64,000 bases of DNA from Solirubrobacterales bacterium (GCA_023958085.1 JAMLGI010000006.1:62001-126000), one strand, 5' to 3'; numbered from the stretch's first letter, positions 50,647-59,600 are shown. The notes: a model not told the origin generated them from the letters alone. Numbers and translations: made by a program.

Positions 50647-51778
50647 CTCCGCCGAACGGGAAGGGGGGTCCCCCGATTTTGATGCCGAGGGGCTGCTCGA
50701 CGGCTTGGAGGGTGAGGAGCGGGAAGCCCGTCTGCGACTGCTCGAGTACCTCTGGCGTGAGGAGGGCGTGGAACTGGAGATGTTGCGCCGTGAGGTTGAC
50801 GCCCAGCGGCTCGCTCTGCTCCCGGCCGATCTGGCGATCGGACGGAGGACCGAGCGATTCACCCCGGCCGAGGTGGCCGAAGATGCGGGGATAACGGTCG
50901 CCCAGCTACAGCGGCTGATCGCCGCACTCGGCTTCCCACCGCCCGCGCCCGATCAGCGAACCCTCGGCCGGGACGAGATCCATGCCGCGAAGCGCCTCCG
51001 GAAGTTCATGGACGCCGGGATTCCGTTTGACAACATGATCGCGGTCACCCGGGTGGTCGGATCCAGCGCCGCCCGGATCGCCCAGGTCCACCGGGATCTG
51101 GTCGCAACCGACATCGTCGATCCGGAGGCAGACGAGTACGAGACCGCCATTCGGCTACGTGATGCGGCCGAGGAACTGATGCCGATGGGTGATGCGGCGG
51201 TGACCTACGCGCTCCGCTCGCACTTCGTCGATCAACTCCGCAGCCAGGTGATCGCGATGGGCGCACCCGGCTGGTTCGGGTCCAGCACCGAGGTCGAGGT
51301 CTCGGTCTGCTTTGCGGACCTGGTCGGTTTTACCAGGCTGGGGGAGCGATCCGAGCTGGAGGAGATCGGTTCGGTGGCCAAGCTGCTGGAGTCGGTGGCG
51401 ATCGAGGTGACCAATCCCGAGGTGCGCTTGGTCAAGCTGATCGGCGACGCGGCGATGCTGGTCTCCGAGGACGGGGCCGCCCTGTTCGACGCCGCCCTCC
51501 GTTTCATCGAGGTCGGTCGGGATTCCGGATCCGAGCTACCGGCCCTGCGGGTAGGGGTGGCGCGGGGGACGGCGATCCCACAGGTCGGCGACTGGTTCGG
51601 TCCGGCGGTCAACCTGGCCAGTCGGATCACCGAGGCCGCCCGGCCCGACTCGGTGCTGGCCGAGGCAACGGCGGTCGAGGCAGCGGGCGACGGGTTTCGG
51701 TACTCGAGAGTGGGAGAGCACAAGTTCAAGGGTGTGAAGCGCCCGGTCAAGCTTTACCGGGTCCGTCGCCACCAGTAG
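50639..51778 (+). CDS. Class III adenylate cyclase with Rv1264-type regulatory domain
   Basis: 379 aa. Residues ~15-190 match the adenylate cyclase regulatory domain of mycobacterial Rv1264 (EREARLRLLEYLWREEG, FTPAEVAEDAGITVAQLQRL, and then KRLRKFMDAGIPFDNMIAVTR), which senses pH in that enzyme. The catalytic domain (~205-379) has metal-binding Asp in VCFADLVGFTRLGER and in LVKLIGDAAML, and PAVNLASRITEAA with Asn and Arg. The ATG overlaps the ggt stop by 8 nt. Cyclic AMP production is the expected activity. Confidence 0.9.
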   Translation: MPDSAEREGGSPDFDAEGLLDGLEGEEREARLRLLEYLWREEGVELEMLRREVDAQRLALLPADLAIGRRTERFTPAEVAEDAGITVAQLQRLIAALGFPPPAPDQRTLGRDEIHAAKRLRKFMDAGIPFDNMIAVTRVVGSSAARIAQVHRDLVATDIVDPEADEYETAIRLRDAAEELMPMGDAAVTYALRSHFVDQLRSQVIAMGAPGWFGSSTEVEVSVCFADLVGFTRLGERSELEEIGSVAKLLESVAIEVTNPEVRLVKLIGDAAMLVSEDGAALFDAALRFIEVGRDSGSELPALRVGVARGTAIPQVGDWFGPAVNLASRITEAARPDSVLAEATAVEAAGDGFRYSRVGEHKFKGVKRPVKLYRVRRHQ

Positions 51779-51791
51779 CGAGCAGCCCGCA

Positions 51792-51822
51792 GGAACCACC
51801 AGCCACCCGTCGGCGGCGTCAA
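51792..51822. repeat. Post-stop intergenic repeat, copy C
   Basis: This 31-nt element, 13 nt after the cyclase stop, matches copy A (33525-33555) at 27 of 31 positions and contains the GGCGGCGTCA variant of the shared core. Confidence 0.6.
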
Positions 51823-51856
51823 TCGCTGACCGTGTCGGCCAAACACACCAATCATG

Positions 51857-51961
51857 GGTGGGGCCCGCAGGTATCCGTATGGACACTGGTTGGCCCCACC
51901 GGGGTGGCTGTTTCGGGGGTGGGGCCCGCAGGTGTCCGTATGGATACCGGTTGGCCCCACC
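51857..51961. repeat. Tandem pair of 44-nt palindromic repeats
   Basis: Units 51857-51900 and 51918-51961 match at 41 of 44 positions with a 17-nt gap. Each has outer 9-bp arms (GGTGGGGCC/GGCCCCACC) and inner near-complementary GGTRTCC/GGAYACY segments. The inner arms of unit 1 pair perfectly with those of unit 2, so the whole 105 nt can also fold into one long cruciform. It lies between convergent genes. Confidence 0.85.
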
Positions 51962-51981
51962 TGGCGAGGGGACTTTGGGTG

Positions 51982-52902
51982 TCAGGTCGGTTTTTTGGCG
52001 CTCAGCAGGAGGTTGTAGAAGAGTTCTGCCGGGAGGTGCGGTTCGAGCGCCTTGGTGTCGATCTTCTGGAAGGCGATGTAGCTGCGGAAGGCGAAGTTCC
52101 TCCAGCGGTGGGGAATCGTGTCCGGATCGGCGGTGGACTCCATCGAGCGCATCCCCCAGCCCCACATGTTGGCGACCATTTCCTCACCGCTGACTCTTGT
52201 TTCCGAGAACCCGGCGCGGGGTGGGAGCGCTCTGAGGTCGACCGGAGCGAAGGCGTGCACGTCCACTTCCGGCTCGAGGCTGTGCTCATCACCGGCCAGC
52301 TCCTCCTCGGTGTGCTGCAGCGGTTTGGCGCCGACCAGTCGCCGCCAGACCGGCCCGGCGAGGCTGCCGGTCCGCTTCGGCACCGCCGCCAGGCGGTCGC
52401 CGTAACGGGACGGCTCGCCACAGAAGACGATCTGCCCGCCCGGCCGGAGTACCCGGAAGAACTCGGCGAAAGCACGATCGAGATCCGGGATGTGGTGAAG
52501 CACTGCATGGCCGAGAACCAGATCGAAGCTCTCGTCCTCGAACGGGAGGACCTCGGCCTCGGTGACCACGGTTTCGACCTCGAGATCCAGCCGCTTCGCG
52601 GTGGCGGCAAGCGACTCCAGCATCCCGGGCGAGATGTCGGTCGCGGTCAGGTTCCCGATCAGGCCCTTCGACATCAGATTGAGCGAGAAGTAACCCGTGC
52701 CGGATCCGATCTCGAGGGCGTCGCCGAACGGCTTCCCGGGCATCCCCCCGAGCGCCTTGGCCAGCTTCATCGCGGTCTGTTCCTGGCCGGTCTCACCGAA
52801 GTCGATGCCCCACTTGGCGTCGTATGAGTGGGCCGCCGCATCGTGGTAGCGGGTGTTTACGTCTTTGATGTGTTCTGGGGTGGCCGTCGGGGATGCGGGC
52901 AT
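51982..52902 (-). CDS. SAM-dependent methyltransferase (class I)
   Basis: 306 aa. Motif I is ALEIGSGTGYFSLNLM (~residue 65), followed by ATDISPGML, LPFEDESFDLVLGHAVLHHI and RVLRPGGQIVF, a standard type-11 methyltransferase. The C-terminal ~110 residues are family-specific. TAGGCT lies 10 nt before the ATG at 52902. It is divergent from the Rv3030-like gene across a ~76-nt gap, so a related role in the glucan pathway is possible but not shown. Confidence 0.82.
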   Translation of the reverse strand: MPASPTATPEHIKDVNTRYHDAAAHSYDAKWGIDFGETGQEQTAMKLAKALGGMPGKPFGDALEIGSGTGYFSLNLMSKGLIGNLTATDISPGMLESLAATAKRLDLEVETVVTEAEVLPFEDESFDLVLGHAVLHHIPDLDRAFAEFFRVLRPGGQIVFCGEPSRYGDRLAAVPKRTGSLAGPVWRRLVGAKPLQHTEEELAGDEHSLEPEVDVHAFAPVDLRALPPRAGFSETRVSGEEMVANMWGWGMRSMESTADPDTIPHRWRNFAFRSYIAFQKIDTKALEPHLPAELFYNLLLSAKKPT

Positions 52903-52978
52903 AACGTCGGAGAGCCTACTTGCCACGACCGCGTGGTGACCACACCTTCCGGACTGAAATAGGGAAGAATCGGCGGTC

Positions 52979-53731
52979 TTGACCGACACGTACCTACAGG
53001 ACAACCAGCCCGAAGGGGTGCCACCGCTGGAGCTGACCGGAGAACGGACCCTGCCGGATGTTCCCGAAGAGAACTACTGGTACCGCCGTCACCTCGCCGT
53101 CTACGAGTGGATCGCGGCCCGCACCGCCGGTCTGAAACTGGTCGATCTGGCCTGTGGTGAGGGGTACGGATCGGCGGTGCTGGCCGGGACCGCGACCGAG
53201 GTAGTCGGGGTCGACGCCAATCCCGAAGCTTTCGCTCACGCCACCGCCAAGTACACCTCCTCCAACCTGACCTTCCGCCGGGAACTGGTCGAAGAGTTCA
53301 GCGAGCCTCGTGATGCCGTCGTCTTCCTGCAGACGATCGAGCACATCCATGACCCCGACGCACTGGTTGCGGGCTTCGCCCGGATTGCCCCGGTTTCCTA
53401 CATCTCGACCCCGAACCTGCTCACCCTCGCCCCGGAAGGCGCCGAAAAGTCGGACAACCCGTGGCACATCAAGGAGTACCGCCTTGAGGAGTATCGCGCC
53501 CTGCTGGAGCCGCACTTTTCCCGGGTCGAGATCCTCGGGCTCTCCCACGCGCGCAAACTCAAGTGGCATGAGCTGGCGCTCTCGCTCGGCTGGGATCGAG
53601 CCCACAAGGCGCTCGGCCTGACCAAACCGTTCTACGACCGGTTTACCCCGGCGATCGCCGCTTCGGATTTCCGCCTAGGCAGGCACAATCTCGAAAAGGC
53701 TTTGGACTTTCTCGCGATCTGCCATGTCTGA
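52979..53731 (+). CDS. SAM methyltransferase resembling mycobacterial Rv3030
   Basis: 250 aa. Motif I is LVDLACGEGYGSAVLAG, with VVGVDAN after it and FLQTIEHIHDP. The N-terminal LELTGERTLPDVPEENYWYR and the C-terminal region SDFRLGRHNLEKALDFLAI match my recollection of Rv3030, the methyltransferase linked to 6-O-methylglucose lipopolysaccharide in Mycobacterium. The start is TTG at 52979. Its stop region overlaps the GH57 gene by 8 nt, reproducing the Rv3030-Rv3031 order. Confidence 0.8.
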   Translation: MTDTYLQDNQPEGVPPLELTGERTLPDVPEENYWYRRHLAVYEWIAARTAGLKLVDLACGEGYGSAVLAGTATEVVGVDANPEAFAHATAKYTSSNLTFRRELVEEFSEPRDAVVFLQTIEHIHDPDALVAGFARIAPVSYISTPNLLTLAPEGAEKSDNPWHIKEYRLEEYRALLEPHFSRVEILGLSHARKLKWHELALSLGWDRAHKALGLTKPFYDRFTPAIAASDFRLGRHNLEKALDFLAICHV

Positions 53732-55163
53732 GCTGCGGGACGGGGAGGCGGGCGATCTCGCGATCGTGCTGCACACCCACATGCCCTACGTCGAGGGCTA
53801 CGGCACCTACCCGTTCGGCGAGGAGTGGCTTCTTGATGCGGTGATCCGCTCCTACCTTCCGGTTCTGGAGATTGCGAGGGACCTGACCATGACGGTCACC
53901 CCGGTTCTGGCCGATCAGCTGGAGTCACCCGGGGTCGGGACGCGGCTGGAGCGCTTCCTGGCCGACCATCGGCTGGGGGCAGCCGAACGGGACATCGCGT
54001 CGGCCGAACCCGCTTTTCGTGTCGCGGCCGAGGCCGAGCGTGACCGGTACTCGAAATCCACCGATCGGCTGGAGCGGGTCCAGGGTGATCCGCTGGAAGC
54101 GTTTCGCGAAGCGGGAAGGGACGGGAGGATCAGCCTTGCAACGTCGGCCGCAACCCACGCGATCCTGCCGCTGATCGCCACCCGGAGCGGGATCGATCTC
54201 CAGATCGAGACCGGCGTGGCCTCTCATCGCCGCAGGTTCGGCTGGAAGGGTGGATTCTGGTTGCCGGAGTGCGCGTGGCGTCCGGGTCTGGACCGGGATC
54301 TCGCCAGGGCCGGGGTCGAGTGGTTCTGCCTCGATCAGAGCGAGCATCTCGCCGGTGACGACTGCCTCCGGCCGGTCCGGACCCCGGCCGGGCCGCTGGC
54401 CTTCCCGATCGACTGGGAGGCGATCGGTTGGCTCTGGTCACTCGACGGCTACCCGTCGTGGCCCGGCTACCGGGATTTCCATCGTCTCTCGATGAACGGC
54501 ATGCACATATTCCGGATCGATGGCGAGCCATACGACGCCGAGGCGGCCTCGGAGATGGCCGGGAAGCAGGCCGACGAGTTTCTCGACCGTGCCGCGACCA
54601 GGCTGCGGACTTACCGGGACCGGACCGGCGAGCGGGGCCTGATGACCTTCGCCTTCGACTGTGAGTTGCTGGGACACTGGTGGGCGGAAGGTCCGGTCTG
54701 GCTGGAACGGGTTCTCACCGGTGCGGATGCGGCCGGAATTCGTCTGGTGACCCTGGACCAGGCCACGGCCGAGCGGCAAGACCTGGGCCCGGACGATCAA
54801 GACGCCCCGCTTCTGCCATCCACCTGGGGGGAGGGCAAGGACTTCCGGACCTGGGACTCACCGGCGGTTTCCGACCTCGTCTGGGGCGCCAGACGCCTGG
54901 AACTGCGGGTGCTGGAGGCGGTAACGGAAGGCCTGCCCCGGGAGGCTGCCGAACGGGCGGTCCGGGATCTGCTCATGGTCCAGTCAAGCGACTGGGCCTT
55001 TCTCGATTCCCGCCGGCAGGCCGGGGACTATCCGTTCGAGCGCAGCCTCGAACATGCGCTTTCGGCCTTCGAGGCCGTAGAATCCGGGACCGGTGTACAG
55101 ATCGATTCACGGGTCCGTTCGCTCGCCCCCGATTTGAGCCTCACCCCGATCTCGGTTCCCTGA
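53724..55163 (+). CDS. GH57 alpha-glucan branching enzyme (Rv3031-like)
   Basis: 479 aa. GH57 regions: LHTHMPYVEGYGTYPFGEEW at the N-terminus, the catalytic Glu in GGFWLPECAWRPGLD (~residue 185) and catalytic Asp in TFAFDCELLGHWWAEG (~residue 312). The C-terminal helical domain (AERAVRDLLMVQSSDWAF) is that of branching enzymes. It introduces alpha-1,6 branches in alpha-glucans. It overlaps the methyltransferase gene by 8 nt and is followed after 63 nt by the GT4 gene. Confidence 0.92.
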   Translation: MSELRDGEAGDLAIVLHTHMPYVEGYGTYPFGEEWLLDAVIRSYLPVLEIARDLTMTVTPVLADQLESPGVGTRLERFLADHRLGAAERDIASAEPAFRVAAEAERDRYSKSTDRLERVQGDPLEAFREAGRDGRISLATSAATHAILPLIATRSGIDLQIETGVASHRRRFGWKGGFWLPECAWRPGLDRDLARAGVEWFCLDQSEHLAGDDCLRPVRTPAGPLAFPIDWEAIGWLWSLDGYPSWPGYRDFHRLSMNGMHIFRIDGEPYDAEAASEMAGKQADEFLDRAATRLRTYRDRTGERGLMTFAFDCELLGHWWAEGPVWLERVLTGADAAGIRLVTLDQATAERQDLGPDDQDAPLLPSTWGEGKDFRTWDSPAVSDLVWGARRLELRVLEAVTEGLPREAAERAVRDLLMVQSSDWAFLDSRRQAGDYPFERSLEHALSAFEAVESGTGVQIDSRVRSLAPDLSLTPISVP

Positions 55164-55226
55164 CACCGCCCGGTCCGACCCGAACTCAACTCCTCCCGCC
55201 AGCCGCCCGAACCGATAGATCCCGGA

Positions 55227-56423
55227 ATGAACCGCGTACTGATCCTCACCTGGGAGTACCCGCCGCTGATCGAGGGTGGCCTCGCGCGCCACGTGAGAAA
55301 GCTTTCCGAGGCGCTGGTGCGGCGCGGCGTGGAGGTCCATGTGCTGACCCGTGGTGGTGACCAGGCCACGGTTGAGGAGACCGTCGCCGGGGTGGAGATC
55401 CACCGGATCGTCGAGCCGGAGAGGCCGACCGACCTGGCCGAGTTCGTCACCTGGGTCGAACGGATGAACTCCGACATGCTGGCGCTGGGTGTGGAGCTGG
55501 GCGATCGTTTCGAGTTCGATCTCGTCCACGGTCACGACTGGCTGGTCGCATCGGCCTGTGATCATCTGGCTCGCCGCTACGACTGTCCGCTGGTGACCAC
55601 GATCCATGCGACCGAGTACGGACGTCACCAGGGCTGGGTCAACGACCATCCGCAGTCCCACATCCACGGGGTGGAGAAATGGATCTCTAACCGATCGGAG
55701 AAGGTGATCGCCTGCTCCGACTTCATGCGTGAACAGGTCGAGGACATCTTCTCGGTTGAAGAAGGGAAGGTCACGGTGATCCCCAACGGGATCGATCCGG
55801 GTGACCTGCCGGCCGAGGATCCGGAAGGGCTGACCCGCCTCCGTTCGGCCTTCGCCACTCCGGACCAGAATCTCGTCCTGCTGATCGGCCGACTGGTCTA
55901 CGAAAAGGGTTTCCAGCTTGCCCTGGAGGCGATGCCGAAGGTGATCGAGGCGGTCCCGAACACCCGCTTCCTGGTTGCCGGTTCCGGCACCCACGAGGCT
56001 GAACTTCACAAGCTGGCCGAGGTCCTCGGGCTGATGGACCACGGCACCTTCCTCGGCTGGATCGGGGATGACGTGCTCCACTCGCTCTACCGGATCGCCG
56101 ATCTGACCGTGGTCCCTTCGATCTACGAGCCGTTCGGGCTGGTAGCCCTGGAGGCGATGGCCTCGGAGTGTCCGGTGATCGCCGCCGACACCGGCGGCCT
56201 CAGGGAGGTGGTCCCGGTCGAGGGCGCCGGCCTGCGCTTCCGGCCCAAGGATCCGGAGCATCTCGCCGAGGCAGCGATCCAGGTGCTTTCCGATGACGCA
56301 CTGCGCCATCGCATGGTCGAGGAAGGCCTCGCCCACATCCGTCGCTTCGACTGGGACGACGTCGCCGACCGCACCCTCAAGCTGTACGAAACGCTCGGCC
56401 ATCCGGCCGACGCCGCTGCCTGA
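55227..56423 (+). CDS. GT4 alpha-glucan synthase (Rv3032-like)
   Basis: 398 aa. GT-B glycosyltransferase with a glycogen-synthase-like N-terminus (ILTWEYPPLIEGGLARHVRKL), the inter-domain VIPNGIDPGDL, and the nucleotide-sugar segment PSIYEPFGLVALEAMASECP with the E-x7-E pattern. It resembles Rv3032, an alpha-1,4-glucosyltransferase of methylglucose lipopolysaccharide and glycogen synthesis. Together with the two genes upstream it makes a complete Rv3030-Rv3032-like unit. Confidence 0.92.
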   Translation: MNRVLILTWEYPPLIEGGLARHVRKLSEALVRRGVEVHVLTRGGDQATVEETVAGVEIHRIVEPERPTDLAEFVTWVERMNSDMLALGVELGDRFEFDLVHGHDWLVASACDHLARRYDCPLVTTIHATEYGRHQGWVNDHPQSHIHGVEKWISNRSEKVIACSDFMREQVEDIFSVEEGKVTVIPNGIDPGDLPAEDPEGLTRLRSAFATPDQNLVLLIGRLVYEKGFQLALEAMPKVIEAVPNTRFLVAGSGTHEAELHKLAEVLGLMDHGTFLGWIGDDVLHSLYRIADLTVVPSIYEPFGLVALEAMASECPVIAADTGGLREVVPVEGAGLRFRPKDPEHLAEAAIQVLSDDALRHRMVEEGLAHIRRFDWDDVADRTLKLYETLGHPADAAA

Positions 56424-56527
56424 GCCCGCGACCGCCTTCCGGCCAGGGGCTGAGATGCCTGACCTCCGGCGTTCTTGGCGAAAACAGGGAAACCGGACCT
56501 GCGTTCTTCGTGCTTGACCCTTGCAGG

Positions 56528-56556
56528 TTGTTGATCAGGCTGGCCGGTGCTATAGC
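56528..56556 (+). promoter_or_regulatory. Probable promoter of the glutamate dehydrogenase gene
   Basis: TTGTTG (56528-56533) and TATAGC (56551-56556) with a 17-nt spacer, about 83 nt before the ATG at 56640. Confidence 0.45.
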
Positions 56557-56639
56557 TGGAGGTGGAAGGTCCATCGACCGGAGTCGGACCCGATCGGTCG
56601 GGTTCACGGTCTACGCGGCCGGGTCTGGAGGTGAGGTCG

Positions 56640-57953
56640 ATGGCAGGGACGGACGGGTCGATGGCAGGGCAGGCGGGAGGTGCGGATCTGGTCGAGGCCG
56701 GCAGCGAGTGGCGTTCCGCGTTTCACGAGGCGGCGAAGGCTCAGTTTGATCATGCCGCCGACATGATCAACATGGATGACGGAGCGAGAAGCCGGCTTTC
56801 GGAACCGAGCCGCGTCTACATGACCAACCTGCCGGCCCGGATGGATGACGGGACCCTGGCCAGCTTCACCGCCTACCGGGTACAGCACACCCTGACCATG
56901 GGACCGACCAAGGGCGGGATCCGGTTCGCACCGGACGTCTCGCTGGGGGAGTGCGCCGCCCTGGCGATGCTGATGACCTGGAAGTGCGCGGTGGTCAATC
57001 TTCCTTACGGTGGCGCCAAGGGAGGAGTGCGCTGCTCACCGCGGGATCATTCGATAAGCGAGATCGAGGGGATCACCCGGCGTTACGCAGTCGAGCTGAT
57101 CCCGGTGATTGGCCCCAGGGATGACATTCCTTCCCCCGACATGGGGACCGGCGAGCGCGAGATGGCTTGGTTCATGGACACCTATTCCCAGCAGATCGGC
57201 CACACGGTGCCGGAGATCGTGACCGGGAAGCCGGCCGCTCTGGGCGGAACCGAGGCACGCCCGGGCGCGACCGGGCTCGGGCTCGTCTTCACGGTCGAGT
57301 CGGTCCTCAAGAAGCAGGGAGACGGTCTGGAGGGCAAGACCGCAGTGGTCCAGGGCTTCGGGAAGGTCGGTTCGGTCGCCGCCCTGGAACTGGCCAGACG
57401 GGATGCCAAGGTGGTGGCCGTCGCTGACATTGACGGGGCAGTCAGGAACGAAAATGGCCTTGATATCGAGGCTCTGATCGAGTGGTACGGCCAGGGCAAC
57501 CCGGTCAGCGAGTTCCCGGGTGGCGAGGCGATGCCGGCCGCTGACCTGCTCACCCTGCCCTGCGACATTCTCGTGCCGGCCGCCGCTGCCCGCCAGATCA
57601 CCGGCGAGAATGCCGACCGGATCGAGACGAAACTGATCGCCGAGGGCGCCAACGGCCCGACCACCCTTGAAGCCGACGAGATCCTGCGGGACCGGGGCGT
57701 AACCGTGATCCCGGACATCCTCGCCAACGCCGGCGGGGTAACGGTCAGCTACTTCGAGTGGGTTCAGGGCCACCAGCGGCACGCCTGGGACCTTGAACAG
57801 ATGTCCCGCGAACTGAAGAAGAGCATGGACGCAGCCAGCCACCGGGTGATCGAGGAGGCCGAACAGCGGGGCTGGAGCCTTCGGGACGCGGCGATGGCGG
57901 TTGCACTCGACCGGGCCGCAAACGCCACCTTGAGCCGCGGTCTCTATCCCTGA
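56640..57953 (+). CDS. gdhA: Glu/Leu/Phe/Val-type glutamate dehydrogenase
   Basis: 437 aa. The substrate Lys lies in VVNLPYGGAKGGVRC, the dehydrogenase segment GGTEARPGATGLGLVF and the Rossmann motif VVQGFGKVGSVAAL are present. It interconverts glutamate and 2-oxoglutarate; size fits the hexameric ~420-aa class. The ATG at 56640 has GGAGGTGAGG upstream; further in-frame starts exist at 56562 and 56661. It is convergent with the propeller lipoprotein gene. Confidence 0.9.
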   Translation: MAGTDGSMAGQAGGADLVEAGSEWRSAFHEAAKAQFDHAADMINMDDGARSRLSEPSRVYMTNLPARMDDGTLASFTAYRVQHTLTMGPTKGGIRFAPDVSLGECAALAMLMTWKCAVVNLPYGGAKGGVRCSPRDHSISEIEGITRRYAVELIPVIGPRDDIPSPDMGTGEREMAWFMDTYSQQIGHTVPEIVTGKPAALGGTEARPGATGLGLVFTVESVLKKQGDGLEGKTAVVQGFGKVGSVAALELARRDAKVVAVADIDGAVRNENGLDIEALIEWYGQGNPVSEFPGGEAMPAADLLTLPCDILVPAAAARQITGENADRIETKLIAEGANGPTTLEADEILRDRGVTVIPDILANAGGVTVSYFEWVQGHQRHAWDLEQMSRELKKSMDAASHRVIEEAEQRGWSLRDAAMAVALDRAANATLSRGLYP

Positions 57954-58082
57954 ATTCGGCCAAGGTGGAAACGCCCCGACCACAGCTTCGGACACGGCAG
58001 TCCTTGCGACCGGCCGGCTTCGAACGGCACCGACGGCTGACGGGCTTCCTGGCCGCCGGGTTCCGGCCGCCTTGAGGTGGCC

Positions 58083-59318
58083 CTACTTGGTCGTGAAGCC
58101 GTGCAGGCTGAAATAGCCGACCAGATAGAGGTTCCGGCCGTCGGAGATCATCGGCGTGTAACCGGGCGAGGGGAACGAAAAGGTTTTCTTGTGAGTCAGA
58201 ACGTCAATGCCGATCGAAACCGCCGTCTTGAAGTTCGAGGTGTAAACCGTACGGCCGATCACGGTCGCGGTCCCCGGCACCGGCCCGCCGACCGCAAAGC
58301 TCCACTCCTTCTTGCCGGTCCGGGCATTCAGCGCGTAAAGGTTCGAGTCGTAGGAGCCGATGTAAACGGTCGGCGGGGTTCCCTTGACACGGCCGACCGC
58401 CGGCGAGCCGTAAATGTCACTCCCGGTCCTGAACTGCCAGGTGACCTCGCCGGTCTTGAGATCGAAGCCATAGACAGTTCCGTCGTCGCGACCGGCGTAA
58501 ATGCGTCCGTAGGCAATTGAGGGCGAGGAATAGAACCCGCCGTCTCCGAAGGGAGCGACCTTGGTGGTGTTCGTGCTCCAGACCCGATTGCCGGTACGGG
58601 CATCGAGACTGAACATCGAGCCGGAGTAGTTGGCGAAGATCACTCTCCCGCCAGCTACGCTCGGGCTCGACTTGACGGGTGCCCCGGCGTCGTAAGTCCA
58701 CTTGATCTGGCCGTTCTGGGCATCGATCGCGTAAAGCAATGCTTTGTCGGAGCCGATGTAGAGGGTGTTGTCCACCACCACCGGCGAAGACTCAAGCTGG
58801 CTGTGCATATCGCGTTTCCAGTCAACCCGGCCGGTCTTAGCGTCGAGGGCGGCCAAGGTTCCGGCCATGAAGGCTACATAGACCTTGCCGCGGAAATAGG
58901 CGGGCGCGGTCGTATCGCTGGGCGGGCCGACGTTGCGTTTGTCTTTCTGGATGTCCCAGAGAACCTTGCGGTCACTCAGTCGGATCGCCCGGACATTTCC
59001 GTATTTGTCGGCCAGATAGGCGATCCCGTCGTCAACGGCCGGCGGGAATTCGAGCAAGACCCGGTCGCTGAAGCTCCAAAGCTGCTTCAGAGGCGGATCC
59101 TGCTTGCCCCTTGCGGCCCCCAGGAAATGCGTCCGTTGTGGTCGGCGCCCGAAGTTCGGCCAGTTGACGTTGCCGGTGCTCGTCCTGGTGTGGTCAACAG
59201 CCTCCCGATCCGGTCCGTTGTCGTTGCCACAGCCGGGCAGCGCCAGAAAGGCGAGCACCAAAACCAGCCCCGGCGCCAGCGCCGCCCGCGACCGGTTTCG
59301 TGTCCCGCCGGTCTTCAT
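58083..59318 (-). CDS. PQQ-like beta-propeller lipoprotein
   Basis: 411 aa. The lipobox is LALPGCGND (Cys ~29). Repeated WD/PQQ-type blades follow, each with A-L-D-A-x-T-G-x-x-x-W (AALDAKTGRVDWKRD, AIDAQNGQIKWTYD, SLDARTGNRVWSTN, GFDLKTGEVTWQF, ALNARTGKKEWSFA), giving an outer-surface propeller like BamB. No methanol dehydrogenase residues are seen, so it is more likely a scaffold or adhesion protein. The 282-nt gap upstream (59319-59600) shows no supported gene. Confidence 0.85.
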   Translation of the reverse strand: MKTGGTRNRSRAALAPGLVLVLAFLALPGCGNDNGPDREAVDHTRTSTGNVNWPNFGRRPQRTHFLGAARGKQDPPLKQLWSFSDRVLLEFPPAVDDGIAYLADKYGNVRAIRLSDRKVLWDIQKDKRNVGPPSDTTAPAYFRGKVYVAFMAGTLAALDAKTGRVDWKRDMHSQLESSPVVVDNTLYIGSDKALLYAIDAQNGQIKWTYDAGAPVKSSPSVAGGRVIFANYSGSMFSLDARTGNRVWSTNTTKVAPFGDGGFYSSPSIAYGRIYAGRDDGTVYGFDLKTGEVTWQFRTGSDIYGSPAVGRVKGTPPTVYIGSYDSNLYALNARTGKKEWSFAVGGPVPGTATVIGRTVYTSNFKTAVSIGIDVLTHKKTFSFPSPGYTPMISDGRNLYLVGYFSLHGFTTK

Positions 59319-59600
59319 CCCGGCTTTGCCCCGACCGTTGGTTCGGGGCGTTTCGTCTGCCCTGACCGAAACTCTTCGGTTGCCGAGGCCAAGAATCGAG
59401 CCGGGGGGATTTCAACTTGAGGGTGCCGCATAAGAACCGCGGTTTCAGAATAGTTGCGTCGTCGGTTGATGAGGCCTTGCCGGCCTGCGGGCACAGCCTG
59501 ATCAGGGGAGCTCGTTTGGCCGAACCTGCGTCGGATGCCACCGTTCTTCTGAAGGACTTCAAACCCAGCCGGCAGCCAGGCCATCCGGGAATTACCGGGC

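Noticed and set aside
51857-51961. CRISPR array
   Set aside because: Only two units with a 17-nt gap, each palindromic, and no cas genes.
59315-59584. 89-codon minus-strand frame in the gap between the propeller lipoprotein and ABC permease genes
   Set aside because: Composition is shadow-like, it overlaps the lipoprotein start by 4 nt without a Shine-Dalgarno and has no recognisable feature.
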